A model generated the notes under the pieces. It was not told the origin of the DNA and searched no databases. It was given only the letters and a program-made list of their open reading frames with translations. A stretch of 64,000 nucleotides of DNA from the NCBI RefSeq assembly GCF_000737715.1, contig NZ_JPRN01000004.1:231147-295146 (forward strand), in the 5' to 3' direction. Positions 1-8,860 of this stretch are shown here, piece by piece (the stretch's first letter is position 1; each line of letters begins with the position of its first letter). The position numbers and the translations under genes are program-made. This DNA is from Chryseobacterium sp. JM1. GTDB lineage: Bacteria; Bacteroidota; Bacteroidia; Flavobacteriales; Weeksellaceae.

Positions 1-263
1 GCTAGAAGTTCATTCAGCTTGATTTGTATCGCTTTGGAGTCTTTGTTCTGTGCTTTCTGAATTAAAAAAACCATCAGAAAAGTAATAATCGTAGTTCCGG
101 TATTGATCACGAGCTGCCACGTTTCGGAATAATGAAAAACAGGTCCTGAAGCCGCCCATATCACGACTACGAGTACAGCTCCGATAAATGCATAGGAGCT
201 CCCTGTAAATTTAGTTGCCCAATCTGAAAATTTTTCAAAAAGATTATTGTTCTTATGGCCCAT
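1..263 (-). CDS. Low-affinity iron permease family protein (3' end outside window)
   Basis: The reading frame starts at an ATG at 261-263 and stays open to the left edge, giving 87 residues. The N-terminus is short and hydrophilic. A hydrophobic segment at about residues 25-43 follows (AFIGAVLVVVIWAASGP), then the sequence SETWQLVINTGTTIITF and a second hydrophobic stretch ending in LIQKAQNKDSKAIQIKLNEL. This W-x-L-V-I-N-T-G-T-T core followed by F-L-I-Q-x-x-Q-N-x-D is typical of the low-affinity iron permease family (Pfam Iron_permease). These are small inner-membrane proteins whose bacterial function is poorly tested. A PepSY protein and a siderophore receptor nearby make an iron link plausible, but that is inference. 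The C-terminus is missing. Confidence 0.8.
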   Translation of the reverse strand, partial: MGHKNNNLFEKFSDWATKFTGSSYAFIGAVLVVVIWAASGPVFHYSETWQLVINTGTTIITFLMVFLIQKAQNKDSKAIQIKLNELL

Positions 264-538
264 GGTTTCAATTCTTTTAATGAATAAATGTATTGAATTA
301 ACTTGAATCGGGGATAAGAAAATTGTGGATATTTTTTTGATGGAAGATGGGAATTTGAGGATGGAAGTACTATTTCACGGTGAGTGTCTGTCTGTCTTTT
401 GATGGATTTTTTGTTTTTTATCTCTCGCGGATTGGGCAGATGAGGCGGATTTTTTTATTCCGCTTATCAATATCCTTGACAAGATTTTCCATTACAATTG
501 AAAGGAGCGGTAAAGCAGTTTAAAAAGCGGGCCGGATA
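264..538. other. Intergenic region between iron permease and PepSY genes
   Basis: No coding frame is convincing here. The stretch at 421-453 (starting TCTCGCGGATT, then GGGCAGATGAGGCGGAT) looks like a degenerate copy of the short repeats scattered through flavobacterial intergenic DNA. A weak hairpin, GCGGA and TCCGC around a T-rich loop near 446-463, could help end the leftward PepSY transcript but lacks a proper T-run on that strand. Confidence 0.4.
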
Positions 539-1768
539 TTATTTTGACTTTGATAAACTTCCAGCTCCCATCTTCCCACTTCCTTTCTTAAACCTGTGCC
601 ACCAGATCAGAAATCCTGTCACGGGTAAAGAGCATCCAATCATTGAAACGATGAAATAGAGAATGACACTCGGCAGTCCCATGATTTCTCCTGTGTGGAG
701 AGGTTTTGCTAAAGCGGTGAACTGTTTATTCAATGGTTTGTCTGAAAATAATTCTTTGGTTTTAAAAACTCCCGTTTTATCGAAGGTGATTTCATCCGGA
801 AGCATCATGCCCAGGAAATTTTGGGTATTGGTCTTGATAACTACATAGCGTGGATTTTCTTTGTTGGGAAGTTCGATGCTGGTCACCGCTGTATAAGGAA
901 GCTGTTTATTAGATAGCTCAAGAATCTTGTCTATAGATGCTGAAGCTGTGTTTTTAAGGTTCTTCTTTTCGTCCTGTTTCTGCAGCATATCTTTAAGGAG
1001 ACCTCCGAAAGGATCATCACCGCTTTTCTCTTCGGCAATACGATCAATTGAGGAACCGCCTAAGCTGACAATAAGACCATTCTTTACCCAAGGATATGTG
1101 ACATACAATCCTGTAACCGCAATAAAAAAAAGCATGAAAAAGGTATAGAAGCCCAATGTATTGTGCAGGTCGTAATTCACACGTTGAAATTTCGCTTTAA
1201 ATTTTACGGTGAGTCCCTGCTTCAGGAACTTCAGTTTTTTGGGCAGCCATAGAATCAATCCGGAAATTAACAGTAAACAAAATATCAGGACAGATGCTCC
1301 AACAATCTGCCGTCCGGCATTTCCCATCATCAGGTTTCTGTGAATATCAAGAACAACTTCAAAAAAACGGTTGGCTCCTGTATCAGCCTGTCCCAGGATC
1401 TGCCCTGTATACTGATTGTAATACGAACTTTTATCAAGGTGGTTTTCACGGTAGGAAACGACATAGCTTCTGTTTTTACTGTCTGGAATGAGAAGTCCCG
1501 TAAGTTCTTTTCCGGTTTTCAGCAATCCGGCCTGGATCTGATCCGGAGTATGGGAAGTTTGCGAACCTGCAGTAATATAAACCAGGTCTTTATTGTAAAG
1601 GTCTATGATCTGATTTTTGAAAGCGTACAAACTTCCGGTAAGACACATCACAAACACAACAAGACTCGACAGAAGCCCCAGCCAAAGGTGGATGATCCAC
1701 ATCAGATATTTGATAAGGGATTCATTTTTTCTTCGTTTTCGGTAAAGACTTTTAAATAATGATTTCAT
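539..1768 (-). CDS. PepSY-associated transmembrane protein (iron-regulated membrane protein family)
   Basis: About 409 residues from the ATG at 1766-1768 (MKSLFKSLYRKRRKNESL). The frame stays open about 50 codons further upstream, but that DNA is a dispersed intergenic repeat, so the inner start is preferred. The protein has the PepSY_TM layout: a first membrane helix (IHLWLGLLSSLVVFVMCLTG), a periplasmic segment ending in FEVVLDIHRNLMMG, a pair of helices (ASVLIFCLLLISGLILWLP and TFFMLFFIAVTGLYVTYPW), a second periplasmic PepSY-like part with LHTGEIMG, and a last helix before WWHRFKK. The HRNLM and LHTGEI motifs are usual in this family. Members often sit beside TonB-dependent siderophore receptors and are thought to act as inner-membrane ferric-siderophore reductases; that role is inferred. 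It lies downstream of the receptor and lipoprotein genes on the same strand. Confidence 0.82.
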   Translation of the reverse strand: MKSLFKSLYRKRRKNESLIKYLMWIIHLWLGLLSSLVVFVMCLTGSLYAFKNQIIDLYNKDLVYITAGSQTSHTPDQIQAGLLKTGKELTGLLIPDSKNRSYVVSYRENHLDKSSYYNQYTGQILGQADTGANRFFEVVLDIHRNLMMGNAGRQIVGASVLIFCLLLISGLILWLPKKLKFLKQGLTVKFKAKFQRVNYDLHNTLGFYTFFMLFFIAVTGLYVTYPWVKNGLIVSLGGSSIDRIAEEKSGDDPFGGLLKDMLQKQDEKKNLKNTASASIDKILELSNKQLPYTAVTSIELPNKENPRYVVIKTNTQNFLGMMLPDEITFDKTGVFKTKELFSDKPLNKQFTALAKPLHTGEIMGLPSVILYFIVSMIGCSLPVTGFLIWWHRFKKGSGKMGAGSLSKSK

Positions 1769-1868
1769 TGAGTTTGGTGTACGGGTTTCGAGTTTTAGAG
1801 TTTGAGGGAGAGTTTGGTTGCTAGTTGTTAGTTGCCGGTTGGATGGTTTACAAAATTGATTATAAAAA

Positions 1869-1925
1869 GATCTCATGTCTGAAATCTGGCATCTTGGTTC
1901 TCGGTTCTTGAATCTCAAATCAATT
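1869..1925 (-). repeat. Dispersed intergenic repeat, minus-strand copy
   Basis: Read on the minus strand, this segment (AATTGATTTGAGATTCAAG, then ACC, GAGAACCAAGATGCCAGA and TTTCAGACATGAGA) closely matches the plus-strand segment at 5076-5138. The two copies are inverted and bracket the lipoprotein and TonB receptor genes. Shorter relatives (GATTTCAGATTTCAGA) occur near 12330. The repeat makes the PepSY frame appear longer at its N-terminus. Confidence 0.6.
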
Positions 1926-2032
1926 ATTCACTAATCCCTTTAACAGCAAAAACATTAAGACAGGAAATACTGCCTTAATGTTTTCTAATTAAAATTTGAT
2001 ATGAATGTTTCTTAGTTTTAAAGGAAGCTTAA

Positions 2033-2650
2033 TTACTTTCTTCCCTTAAACTTAATATCTTTTACGATCTCTTCGAATTTCGTATAATGTTCCGGGGTAA
2101 GTGCGGTCTTGATCGCTGCTTTTCTCTGGGCATCAAATTTATCCCAGTATTCTTTAGCAAGATCATTGTTTCCGTGGTAGACATCGTGCGCATCGTTAAA
2201 TGCTTTTTCGAATGCATCGTTGGCTGCATTCACTACTTTGAATTCATCTTCTGAAAGCTGGCCCTCAGTTTTGATTCTTTCAAGAAGTGCATTGTCATAT
2301 CTCGGTCTTTTTCTTGAGTTTTCATCAACGAATTTGTTGAATCTTTCCATCTGGGTAGCATCAAGTACTTTGGCCATGTCAACAGACTGCTGTGCTCTCA
2401 GCTCTTCATTTTTGATTCCCAGTGCTACACGGTCCATATTTCCTCCCTGTGCTTTTGCTGCCTGGAAGTTCTGTTCCTGAAGGTCCTGGTATTTCTTAGT
2501 AATCTCGTCAAAGCTTTTCACCTGATCCGGGGTAAGCTGTACTTCAGTTTTGAACTGATTATAGTCGATTCCTTTCTTTTTGTCTCCTGAACATGCAACG
2601 GATATTGCAACAAGAGCAAAGGCTAAGAAGAATGTTTTTACGCTTTTCAT
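2033..2650 (-). CDS. LTxxQ-like helical lipoprotein, function unknown
   Basis: The 205-residue product begins with a lipoprotein signal (MKSVKTFFLAFALVAISVACSG); the lipobox cysteine is residue 20. The mature part is charged and almost all helical. It carries three related short motifs, LTPDQVKSF, LSEDEFKVV and LTPEHYTKF, each followed by a helix. Such LTxxQ-like motifs recall the Spy/CpxP group of small envelope proteins, but the similarity is short and no function should be assumed. It is 18 bp downstream of the TonB siderophore receptor on the same strand, so the two are probably co-transcribed and it may be iron-responsive. Confidence 0.72.
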   Translation of the reverse strand: MKSVKTFFLAFALVAISVACSGDKKKGIDYNQFKTEVQLTPDQVKSFDEITKKYQDLQEQNFQAAKAQGGNMDRVALGIKNEELRAQQSVDMAKVLDATQMERFNKFVDENSRKRPRYDNALLERIKTEGQLSEDEFKVVNAANDAFEKAFNDAHDVYHGNNDLAKEYWDKFDAQRKAAIKTALTPEHYTKFEEIVKDIKFKGRK

Positions 2651-2668
2651 AATGAATAAATTTGCTGA

Positions 2669-4843
2669 TTAGAATTTATAGTTTACCTGTACGGCAAAGT
2701 TTCTCGGTTGAATCTGATCGATATAGCCCCCTCTGAAGTATGAGTTGTACCCTACGGAATCAAAAATATTGTTGAAGAAACCTCTCAGTCCCAATCCGTT
2801 TTTGAAAGTGTACCCGATCTGAGCATCTACAGTAGTATATTCCGGCATATTGAAAGGTTTTTCACCTGGTTGTGTTCCGTTTACGTGGCCATTGTCTGCA
2901 TTGGTATACGTTTGCTTGAAATCATCAACTGGTCTTGTTCCTACGTAATAGATTCCTGCCCCCACATCAAGTCCTGTCAGAGCTCCTTCGTTAAATTTAT
3001 AATTCAACCATGCATTCGCAGAATGTTTTGGAGTATTGATAGGAGCTGAACCATTTACAAATGACGGACTATCCTTATACTGAGCATCTACATACGCCCA
3101 TCCTGTCATCACCTGAAGGTTTGGAAGAATTTTCCCAATCAATTCAATCTCCATTCCTTTTCTTCTTAATTCACCTGCCATTGCATAGATTCCTGTACTG
3201 TTTCCGTCTTTCAGAAGTTCATACGACAAGTTATCGGTGTTAATATCAAAGAATGTCACATTGAATCTTAATCTTTCATTCAGCCAGTCAGATTTAATTC
3301 CGGCTTCCCATTGTTTGGTTGTAGAAGCGCCTACAGTTCCACCTCCAGCTAATCGGTTATTAGAACTTCTCAATGCTGTGGTACTTGTATAGGAACCAAA
3401 GACGTTCATATTTTCAATAGGAGAAATCATAATTCCTAATGAAGGATTCCATGCATAATCTTTTTCCTTATCAGAACCGATTAATCTGCTGTAACGAAGT
3501 CCTAAATGGGCTTTAATATATTTGTTGAAAGTAATAACGTCCTGTGCCATTACTCCCATAGTAGGCGCTACTGCGTTAATAGCTTTGGCTGTTGCAAGGT
3601 CGATATTAACTCCTGCAGGAAGAATATTGCTTACTTCTTCAAGAACATTGATCTTATCGATAACTTTAGTAGCATCGTATGAAGTCGTGGTCACATTAGA
3701 TTCTTTCCAATCGAATCCTACCTGGAAAGTATGTTTCATAAAACCAGTCTTCACATCTGCCCCGATAAAATCAAACTGAAAGACTTTGTTCAAATCTTCT
3801 CTGTCGGATCTGGTTAATGTTCTATTACGGAATTCAGTCGGGTTATTTCTATTTAGAGGCGCCAAAGCTGCACCAATAATCTCAGACTGATAAGATGAGC
3901 TCATGTAAGCTGCTCTTAACTTTAATTTTTCAGTAAGTTTTCTTGTTACCGTTGTAGAGAAATTGAAGGTTTCGATTTTTGCATTATCTGAAGCAAAACC
4001 AAGGAACTTTCTTCCCGGCATTCTGTATATGGCTTCCACATCTCCTTTGGCAAGGTTTACTGTTCCTCTGTCGGGCGTGGTATTGTTGTGCATATAATCC
4101 ATCTCCACTACGATCTCCGTCTTATCATCAGGACGGAATGCAATAGATGGGTTTACATAAATACGGTCTGTATTGATAAATCTTCTGAAACTGTTGTTAT
4201 CCTGGTAAGCAGCATTCAATCTTACAGCTACTTTCCCCTGAGAATCCAGAACTCTCTGGAAATCTGCTGTAGCTCTGTAAAAATCCCAGCTTCCATATCT
4301 GAAGCCAACATTGGTTTCGTTGATAAACTTAGGAACCTTCGTCACTACGTTGATAACACCTCCTGCAGAACCAAGTCCGTCACCGATTCCCTGCGTTACT
4401 GCAGCAGAACCTTTAATCACCTGAATACTTTCCACACCCTGCATGTCTGTAAGCATCGCTCCGGTACGGAAATCCGAATCCATCTGAACCCCGTTCTTTA
4501 AAACAGGTACTCCACGATACCCTCTGATAGACATACTTTCTCTTGTTCCTCCATAGCTTCCGAACTGGGTAACTCCAGGGATGTTTTTAGCAACATCTGT
4601 TACAGTCAGACCTCCAAGATCTTCAATTACTTTATAGGAGATCACGGAAATACTCTGGATCTGGTCTCTGGTTTTCAAAGGAAGTCTGGTAATGGCTTCA
4701 AGGCCTACCGGCTGTTTCTTTTTTTCACCAAATAATTCTACTTCATCAATCTCTTTTGATTTTTTAATAGAATCATTCACTTGCTGTGCGTTTACAAAAA
4801 CCCCACCTAATACAAGCAGAGAAAAGGATACTACTTTATTCAT
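2669..4843 (-). CDS. TonB-dependent siderophore receptor
   Basis: This 724-residue outer-membrane receptor has a signal peptide ending at about VFVNAQQ. A plug domain follows at about residues 50-170, with RDQIQSISVISYKVIEDLGG, NIPGVTQFGSYGG, the SIRGYRGVPVLKNGVQ segment, VESIQVIKGSAAV and GSAGGVINVVTK. The rest is a 22-strand-type barrel that ends in an aromatic C-terminus (FAVQVNYKF). Spacing and motifs match the FhuA/FpvA-like siderophore receptor group rather than SusC proteins: there is no carboxypeptidase-regulatory domain at the N-terminus. It imports a ferric siderophore with TonB energy; the ligand cannot be read from the sequence. A Fur-box-like site lies 72 bp upstream. The lipoprotein and PepSY genes follow on the same strand. 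Confidence 0.93.
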   Translation of the reverse strand: MNKVVSFSLLVLGGVFVNAQQVNDSIKKSKEIDEVELFGEKKKQPVGLEAITRLPLKTRDQIQSISVISYKVIEDLGGLTVTDVAKNIPGVTQFGSYGGTRESMSIRGYRGVPVLKNGVQMDSDFRTGAMLTDMQGVESIQVIKGSAAVTQGIGDGLGSAGGVINVVTKVPKFINETNVGFRYGSWDFYRATADFQRVLDSQGKVAVRLNAAYQDNNSFRRFINTDRIYVNPSIAFRPDDKTEIVVEMDYMHNNTTPDRGTVNLAKGDVEAIYRMPGRKFLGFASDNAKIETFNFSTTVTRKLTEKLKLRAAYMSSSYQSEIIGAALAPLNRNNPTEFRNRTLTRSDREDLNKVFQFDFIGADVKTGFMKHTFQVGFDWKESNVTTTSYDATKVIDKINVLEEVSNILPAGVNIDLATAKAINAVAPTMGVMAQDVITFNKYIKAHLGLRYSRLIGSDKEKDYAWNPSLGIMISPIENMNVFGSYTSTTALRSSNNRLAGGGTVGASTTKQWEAGIKSDWLNERLRFNVTFFDINTDNLSYELLKDGNSTGIYAMAGELRRKGMEIELIGKILPNLQVMTGWAYVDAQYKDSPSFVNGSAPINTPKHSANAWLNYKFNEGALTGLDVGAGIYYVGTRPVDDFKQTYTNADNGHVNGTQPGEKPFNMPEYTTVDAQIGYTFKNGLGLRGFFNNIFDSVGYNSYFRGGYIDQIQPRNFAVQVNYKF

Positions 4844-4914
4844 CTGATAATTTTTTGCAAATTATTATTTTTAATGATTCTAAATAAATAAACACAGGTG
4901 ACATATCTCACGTC

Positions 4915-4933
4915 GATATGACTAATCATTATC
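4915..4933 (-). promoter_or_regulatory. Putative Fur box upstream of the siderophore receptor
   Basis: The 19 bases GATATGACTAATCATTATC match the classical Fur consensus GATAATGATAATCATTATC at 15 of 19 positions, and the right half is perfect. The site is 72 bp upstream of the receptor start. Iron repression of the receptor is the natural reading, but one motif match does not prove it. Confidence 0.45.
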
Positions 4934-5044
4934 AGATTATAAATGAGTCTGCAGATGTGGTAGAGATCCTTTAACGATACCGTAGCATCATTAAAGGTAC
5001 CGGGAAAAAGTGGACTTATGGGTGTAAAAGATGAATTGTGAATT

Positions 5045-5209
5045 GTGAATTTTGCTGCGCAAATGAATGGTGAATAATTGATTTAAGATTCAAGAACCAA
5101 GAGTCAAGATGCTAGATTTCAGATTTCAGACATGAGACTTTTAGGGAATGGTTTAGATTAAAGTTAAGAAACTTGAATGGTGAATTTTGCTTCGCAAGTG
5201 AATGGTGAA
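5045..5209. repeat. Intergenic repeat cluster (30-bp direct repeats plus inverted partner of 1869-1925)
   Basis: Two near-identical 30-bp units lie at 5045-5074 and 5180-5209. Both read GTGAATTTTGCT, then one variable base, CGCAA, another variable base and TGAATGGTGAA. Each contains a TTGC/GCAA mini-palindrome. Between them, 5076-5138 is the plus-strand copy of the dispersed repeat found inverted at 1869-1925. No gene is visible in 4844-5295. Apart from these repeats, the region holds only the receptor promoter and the rpsJ terminator. Confidence 0.6.
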
Positions 5210-5240
5210 ATTTTTAATAATACCTATAGTTTAAACAAAA

Positions 5241-5270
5241 AAAAATCCGTCCCTAAAAAGGAACGGATTC
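5241..5270 (-). terminator. Terminator of the str operon
   Basis: On the minus strand a stem GAATCCGT/ACGGATT is followed by an uninterrupted run of eight or more T. It lies 26 bp beyond the rpsJ stop, so the operon appears to end here. Confidence 0.75.
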
Positions 5271-5295
5271 TTTTATATTGCAAAGTATGCAGTTA

Positions 5296-5601
5296 TCACA
5301 CTTTAATTTCAACGTCTACACCGCTTGGTAACTCTAACTTCATTAGAGCATCAACAGTTTTAGAAGAAGAAGAGTAGATATCCATCAATCTCTTGTGAGC
5401 TGATAATTGAAACTGCTCTCTAGCTTTCTTGTTTACGTGTGGAGATCTCAACACAGTGAAGATTCTCTTATTTGTAGGTAATGGAATTGGTCCGTTTACA
5501 ACAGCACCAGTAGCCTTTACCGTTTTTACGATTTTCTCAGCAGACTTGTCTACCAAGTTGTAATCGTAAGATTTTAGTTTTATTCTGATTCTTTGTGACA
5601 T
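5296..5601 (-). CDS. rpsJ: 30S ribosomal protein S10
   Basis: The 101-residue product starts [20 protein letters not shown] and contains [20 protein letters not shown] and [12 protein letters not shown], the standard S10 signatures, at normal length. S10 is part of the small-subunit head and, as NusE, also takes part in transcription antitermination. It is the last gene of a four-gene run rpsL-rpsG-fusA-rpsJ, 17 bp after fusA. A terminator follows at once, so the S10/spc ribosomal genes that often come next in other bacteria are not linked here. Confidence 0.98.
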   Translation of the reverse strand: MSQRIRIKLKSYDYNLVDKSAEKIVKTVKATGAVVNGPIPLPTNKRIFTVLRSPHVNKKAREQFQLSAHKRLMDIYSSSSKTVDALMKLELPSGVDVEIKV

Positions 5602-5618
5602 TTCTTTAATTTAAAAAA

Positions 5619-7736
5619 TTAACCTTTTGCTTTAGCAATGATATCTTCAGCAACGTTTTGAGGAGTTGCTTGGTACTTCTCTAATTCCATAGAAGAAGTA
5701 GCTCTTCCTGATGAAAGTGTTCTTAGAGTAGTTACATATCCAAACATTTCAGAAAGTGGAACAGAACCTTTGATTACAACAGCTCCGTTTTTCTCTTCCT
5801 GACCACTGATCGTACCTCTTCTCTTGTTAAGGTCACCAATGATGTTACCCATGTATTCTTCCGGAGTTACAACTTCCAGTTTCATAATAGGCTCCATAAT
5901 TACTGGCTTAGCAGCACGTCCCGCTTCTTTAAATCCTAATTTAGCTGCCATTTCGAAAGAAAGTGCATCAGAATCCACCGCGTGGAAAGATCCGTCTTTA
6001 AGAATAACTTTAATACCTTCAACTTCGAAACCAGCCAAAGGACCGTTTTTCATTGCAGCTTTAAAGCCTTTTTCAATAGCAGGAACAAATTCTCTAGGAA
6101 CGTTACCACCTTTGATCTCATTAATAAATTCAAGACCTATTTTACCTTCGTCAGCTGGTCCTAGTTCAAATACAATATCAGCAAATTTACCTTTACCACC
6201 AGATTGTTTTTTGTAAACTTCTCTGTGCTGAGCAACTCTTGTAAGATTTTCTTTGTATTCTACCTGAGGTTGACCCTGGTTAACTTCTACTTTGAATTCT
6301 CTTCTCATACGGTCTACAAGAATGTCAAGGTGAAGTTCACCCATTCCTGAGATAATCGTTTGACCAGAAGCTTCGTCAGTTTTAACCTGGAAAGTAGGAT
6401 CTTCTTCAGCTAGTTTAGCCAGAGCGTTACCCATTTTATCCTGGTCTGCCTTAGTTTTAGGCTCAACAGCAATACCAATTACCGGATCAGGGAAAACCAT
6501 CGATTCAAGAACGATTGGGTTTTTCTCGTCACACATTGTATCACCAGTTTTGATAGATTTAAAACCTACAGCTGCACCAATATCTCCTGCTTCAATATAT
6601 TCTACAGGATTTTGCTTGTTAGCGTGCATCTGATAGATTCTAGAGATTCTTTCTTTATCACCTGAACGGGTGTTCAAGATATAAGAACCTGCATCAAGTC
6701 TTCCAGAGTAAGCTCTGAAGAATGCTAGTCTTCCCACGAACGGGTCAGTAGCAATCTTAAATGCTAAAGCTGCGAAAGGCTCGTCTACAGATGGTTTTCT
6801 TGTAATATCAAGATCTGTTCTTGGGTCAGTACCTTTGATATCATCTTTATCCAATGGAGAAGGAAGGTATTTACATACCGCATCCAACATAAACTGTACT
6901 CCTTTATTCTTAAATGAAGAACCACAAGTCATTGGGATAATAGATAAATCGATAGTAGCTTTTCTAAGAGCTTCGTTGATTTCGTCTTCTGAAATTGAAT
7001 CCGGATCTTCGAAGAATTTCTCCATCAAAGTATCATCATAATCAGCAACAGCTTCAACTAATTTCTCTCTGTATTCCAGAACTTCAGCCTTCATGTCTTC
7101 AGGAATTGGCACTACTTCGAAAGTAGCTCCTTGTCCTGCTTCGTCCCAAACGATAGCTCTGTTTTTAATTAAGTCTACTACACCTTTGAAATCTTCTTCA
7201 GCACCGATTGGTAAAACGATTGGAACTGCGTTTGATCCTAACATCGTCTTAACCTGGTTTACCACGTTAAGGAAGTCAGCACCTTGTCTGTCCATTTTGT
7301 TTACGAATCCCATTCTTGCAACTTTGTAGTTGTCAGCAAGTCTCCAGTTTGTTTCAGACTGAGGCTCTACTCCATCTACTGCAGAGAATAAGAATACCAA
7401 TCCATCTAATACTCTCAAAGATCTGTTTACTTCTACTGTGAAGTCAACGTGTCCCGGTGTATCGATGATGTTGAAGTGGTAAGACTTACTTTCAGGTAAC
7501 ATTTTACCTTGGTCAGTCGGGAAGTTCCAGTTACAAGTAGTCGCTGCAGAAGTAATGGTAATACCTCTTTCAGCTTCCTGCTCCATCCAGTCCATTGTAG
7601 AAGCTCCATCGTGAACTTCACCAATTTTGTGGTTTACTCCCGTATAGAATAAGATTCTTTCCGTAGTAGTAGTTTTACCAGCATCAATGTGCGCAGCAAT
7701 ACCAATATTTCTTGTAAATTTAAGATCTCTACTCAT
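5619..7736 (-). CDS. fusA: Elongation factor G
   Basis: The 705-residue translational GTPase catalyses ribosomal translocation. The G-domain motifs are clear: G1 [14 protein letters not shown] near residue 15, the switch I segment with [12 protein letters not shown]3 DTPGHVDF and G4 [10 protein letters not shown]. The later domains include [14 protein letters not shown] (domain III) and the domain IV/V segments [12 protein letters not shown] and [16 protein letters not shown]. Length and order are normal. It lies 6 bp after rpsG in the str operon, the usual Bacteroidota arrangement, in which tuf is elsewhere. Confidence 0.98.
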   Translation of the reverse strand: MSRDLKFTRNIGIAAHIDAGKTTTTERILFYTGVNHKIGEVHDGASTMDWMEQEAERGITITSAATTCNWNFPTDQGKMLPESKSYHFNIIDTPGHVDFTVEVNRSLRVLDGLVFLFSAVDGVEPQSETNWRLADNYKVARMGFVNKMDRQGADFLNVVNQVKTMLGSNAVPIVLPIGAEEDFKGVVDLIKNRAIVWDEAGQGATFEVVPIPEDMKAEVLEYREKLVEAVADYDDTLMEKFFEDPDSISEDEINEALRKATIDLSIIPMTCGSSFKNKGVQFMLDAVCKYLPSPLDKDDIKGTDPRTDLDITRKPSVDEPFAALAFKIATDPFVGRLAFFRAYSGRLDAGSYILNTRSGDKERISRIYQMHANKQNPVEYIEAGDIGAAVGFKSIKTGDTMCDEKNPIVLESMVFPDPVIGIAVEPKTKADQDKMGNALAKLAEEDPTFQVKTDEASGQTIISGMGELHLDILVDRMRREFKVEVNQGQPQVEYKENLTRVAQHREVYKKQSGGKGKFADIVFELGPADEGKIGLEFINEIKGGNVPREFVPAIEKGFKAAMKNGPLAGFEVEGIKVILKDGSFHAVDSDALSFEMAAKLGFKEAGRAAKPVIMEPIMKLEVVTPEEYMGNIIGDLNKRRGTISGQEEKNGAVVIKGSVPLSEMFGYVTTLRTLSSGRATSSMELEKYQATPQNVAEDIIAKAKG

Positions 7737-7742
7737 TTCTAA

Positions 7743-8219
7743 TTAGAATTTAAAGTGTGAGAAAGCTTTGTTAGCTTCCGCCATTTTGTGAGTATCAGAT
7801 TTTTTCTTGTAAGCAGCACCTTCTTCTCTTGAAGCGGCAACTACTTCATTAGCTAATTTCAAAGCCATAGACTTATCATTTCTTTTCTTAGAATAGCTAA
7901 TTAACCATTTCATTGCCATAGAAATTTTTCTATCAGCTCTGATTGGCATAGGAATCTGGAAGTTAGCTCCACCTACTCTTCTAGAACGTACTTCTACGTG
8001 AGGCATAACGTTAGTTAATGCATCTTTCCAGATTTCAAGGGCTGTCTTTTCAGTTTCTCCTTTTTTAGTTTCTACGATTTCTAAAGCATCATAGAAAATT
8101 TTGAATGCGATTGACTTCTTACCGTCAAGCATTAGGTTGTTTACAAATCTAGTTACCAATTGATCATTAAACTTCGGATCTGGTAACAACGGTCTTTTTT
8201 TCGCTTTTGTCTTTCTCAT
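7743..8219 (-). CDS. rpsG: 30S ribosomal protein S7
   Basis: The 158-residue product has the S7 signatures [20 protein letters not shown] and [17 protein letters not shown]. It organises the 3' major domain of 16S rRNA and, in other bacteria, is the translational repressor of the str operon. It lies 23 bp after rpsL and 6 bp before fusA on the same strand. Confidence 0.98.
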   Translation of the reverse strand: MRKTKAKKRPLLPDPKFNDQLVTRFVNNLMLDGKKSIAFKIFYDALEIVETKKGETEKTALEIWKDALTNVMPHVEVRSRRVGGANFQIPMPIRADRKISMAMKWLISYSKKRNDKSMALKLANEVVAASREEGAAYKKKSDTHKMAEANKAFSHFKF

Positions 8220-8242
8220 TGCTTCTGTACCTTATTTAATGA

Positions 8243-8656
8243 TTATTTTTTCTTTCCTTTTGCTGGTGCAGCAGCTGCCTGACCTGGCTTAGGTCTCTTA
8301 GCTCCATACTTCGATCTTCTCTGTGTTCTTCCATTTACACCTGCAGTGTCTAAAGCACCTCTTACGATGTGGTAACGTACTCCCGGTAGGTCTTTCACCC
8401 TTCCGCCTCTCACCAATACTATCGAGTGCTCTTGAAGATTATGTCCTTCGCCCGGGATGTAGGCGTTGACTTCCTTCCCGTTAGAAAGTCTTACCCTTGC
8501 AACTTTTCTAAGTGCAGAGTTAGGTTTCTTAGGAGTGGTAGTATATACTCTCGTACATACACCTCGTCTTTGTGGACAAGAATCAAGGGCAGCCGATTTG
8601 CTCTTCTTGGCAAGCGTGGCTCTTCCTTTTCTTACTAATTGTTGAATAGTAGGCAT
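8243..8656 (-). CDS. rpsL: 30S ribosomal protein S12
   Basis: The 137-residue product starts [12 protein letters not shown] and carries [19 protein letters not shown] and the conserved loop [11 protein letters not shown]. The lysine of PKKPNSA, changed in many streptomycin-resistant mutants elsewhere, is wild type, as is [11 protein letters not shown]. The C-terminus has a lysine- and alanine-rich tail ([11 protein letters not shown]) longer than that of E. coli S12, as is common in Bacteroidota. It is the first gene of the str operon and has a near-perfect promoter just upstream. Confidence 0.98.
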   Translation of the reverse strand: MPTIQQLVRKGRATLAKKSKSAALDSCPQRRGVCTRVYTTTPKKPNSALRKVARVRLSNGKEVNAYIPGEGHNLQEHSIVLVRGGRVKDLPGVRYHIVRGALDTAGVNGRTQRRSKYGAKRPKPGQAAAAPAKGKKK

Positions 8657-8680
8657 TTAATTGCTTTTTATTTTAGGGTG

Positions 8681-8711
8681 CAAAAATAGGAATATTTTTC
8701 CAATCTACAAA
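8681..8711 (-). promoter_or_regulatory. Promoter of the str operon (Bacteroidota type)
   Basis: On the minus strand TTTG is followed by exactly 19 nt and TATTTTTG, the -33/-7 pair recognised by the Bacteroidota primary sigma factor. The predicted transcript start is about 20 nt upstream of the rpsL ATG. Confidence 0.8.
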
Positions 8712-8860
8712 AACTTATAGAAAAATTAAAATCAAACACTTACACCAAAAAGACATTGCCCCTGAACGGCCAAATAACAGACCACCGATATACATTGAGA
8801 AAATGTGAAATTGGAAGGTGGTATTTATCTTATCAACTCTATATTAAATAATTGTAAAAC

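Noticed and set aside
1769..1918. N-terminal extension of the PepSY protein by 50 residues
   Set aside because: The extension is translated from the dispersed repeat also found at 5076-5138, and the first membrane helix fits a start at 1768.
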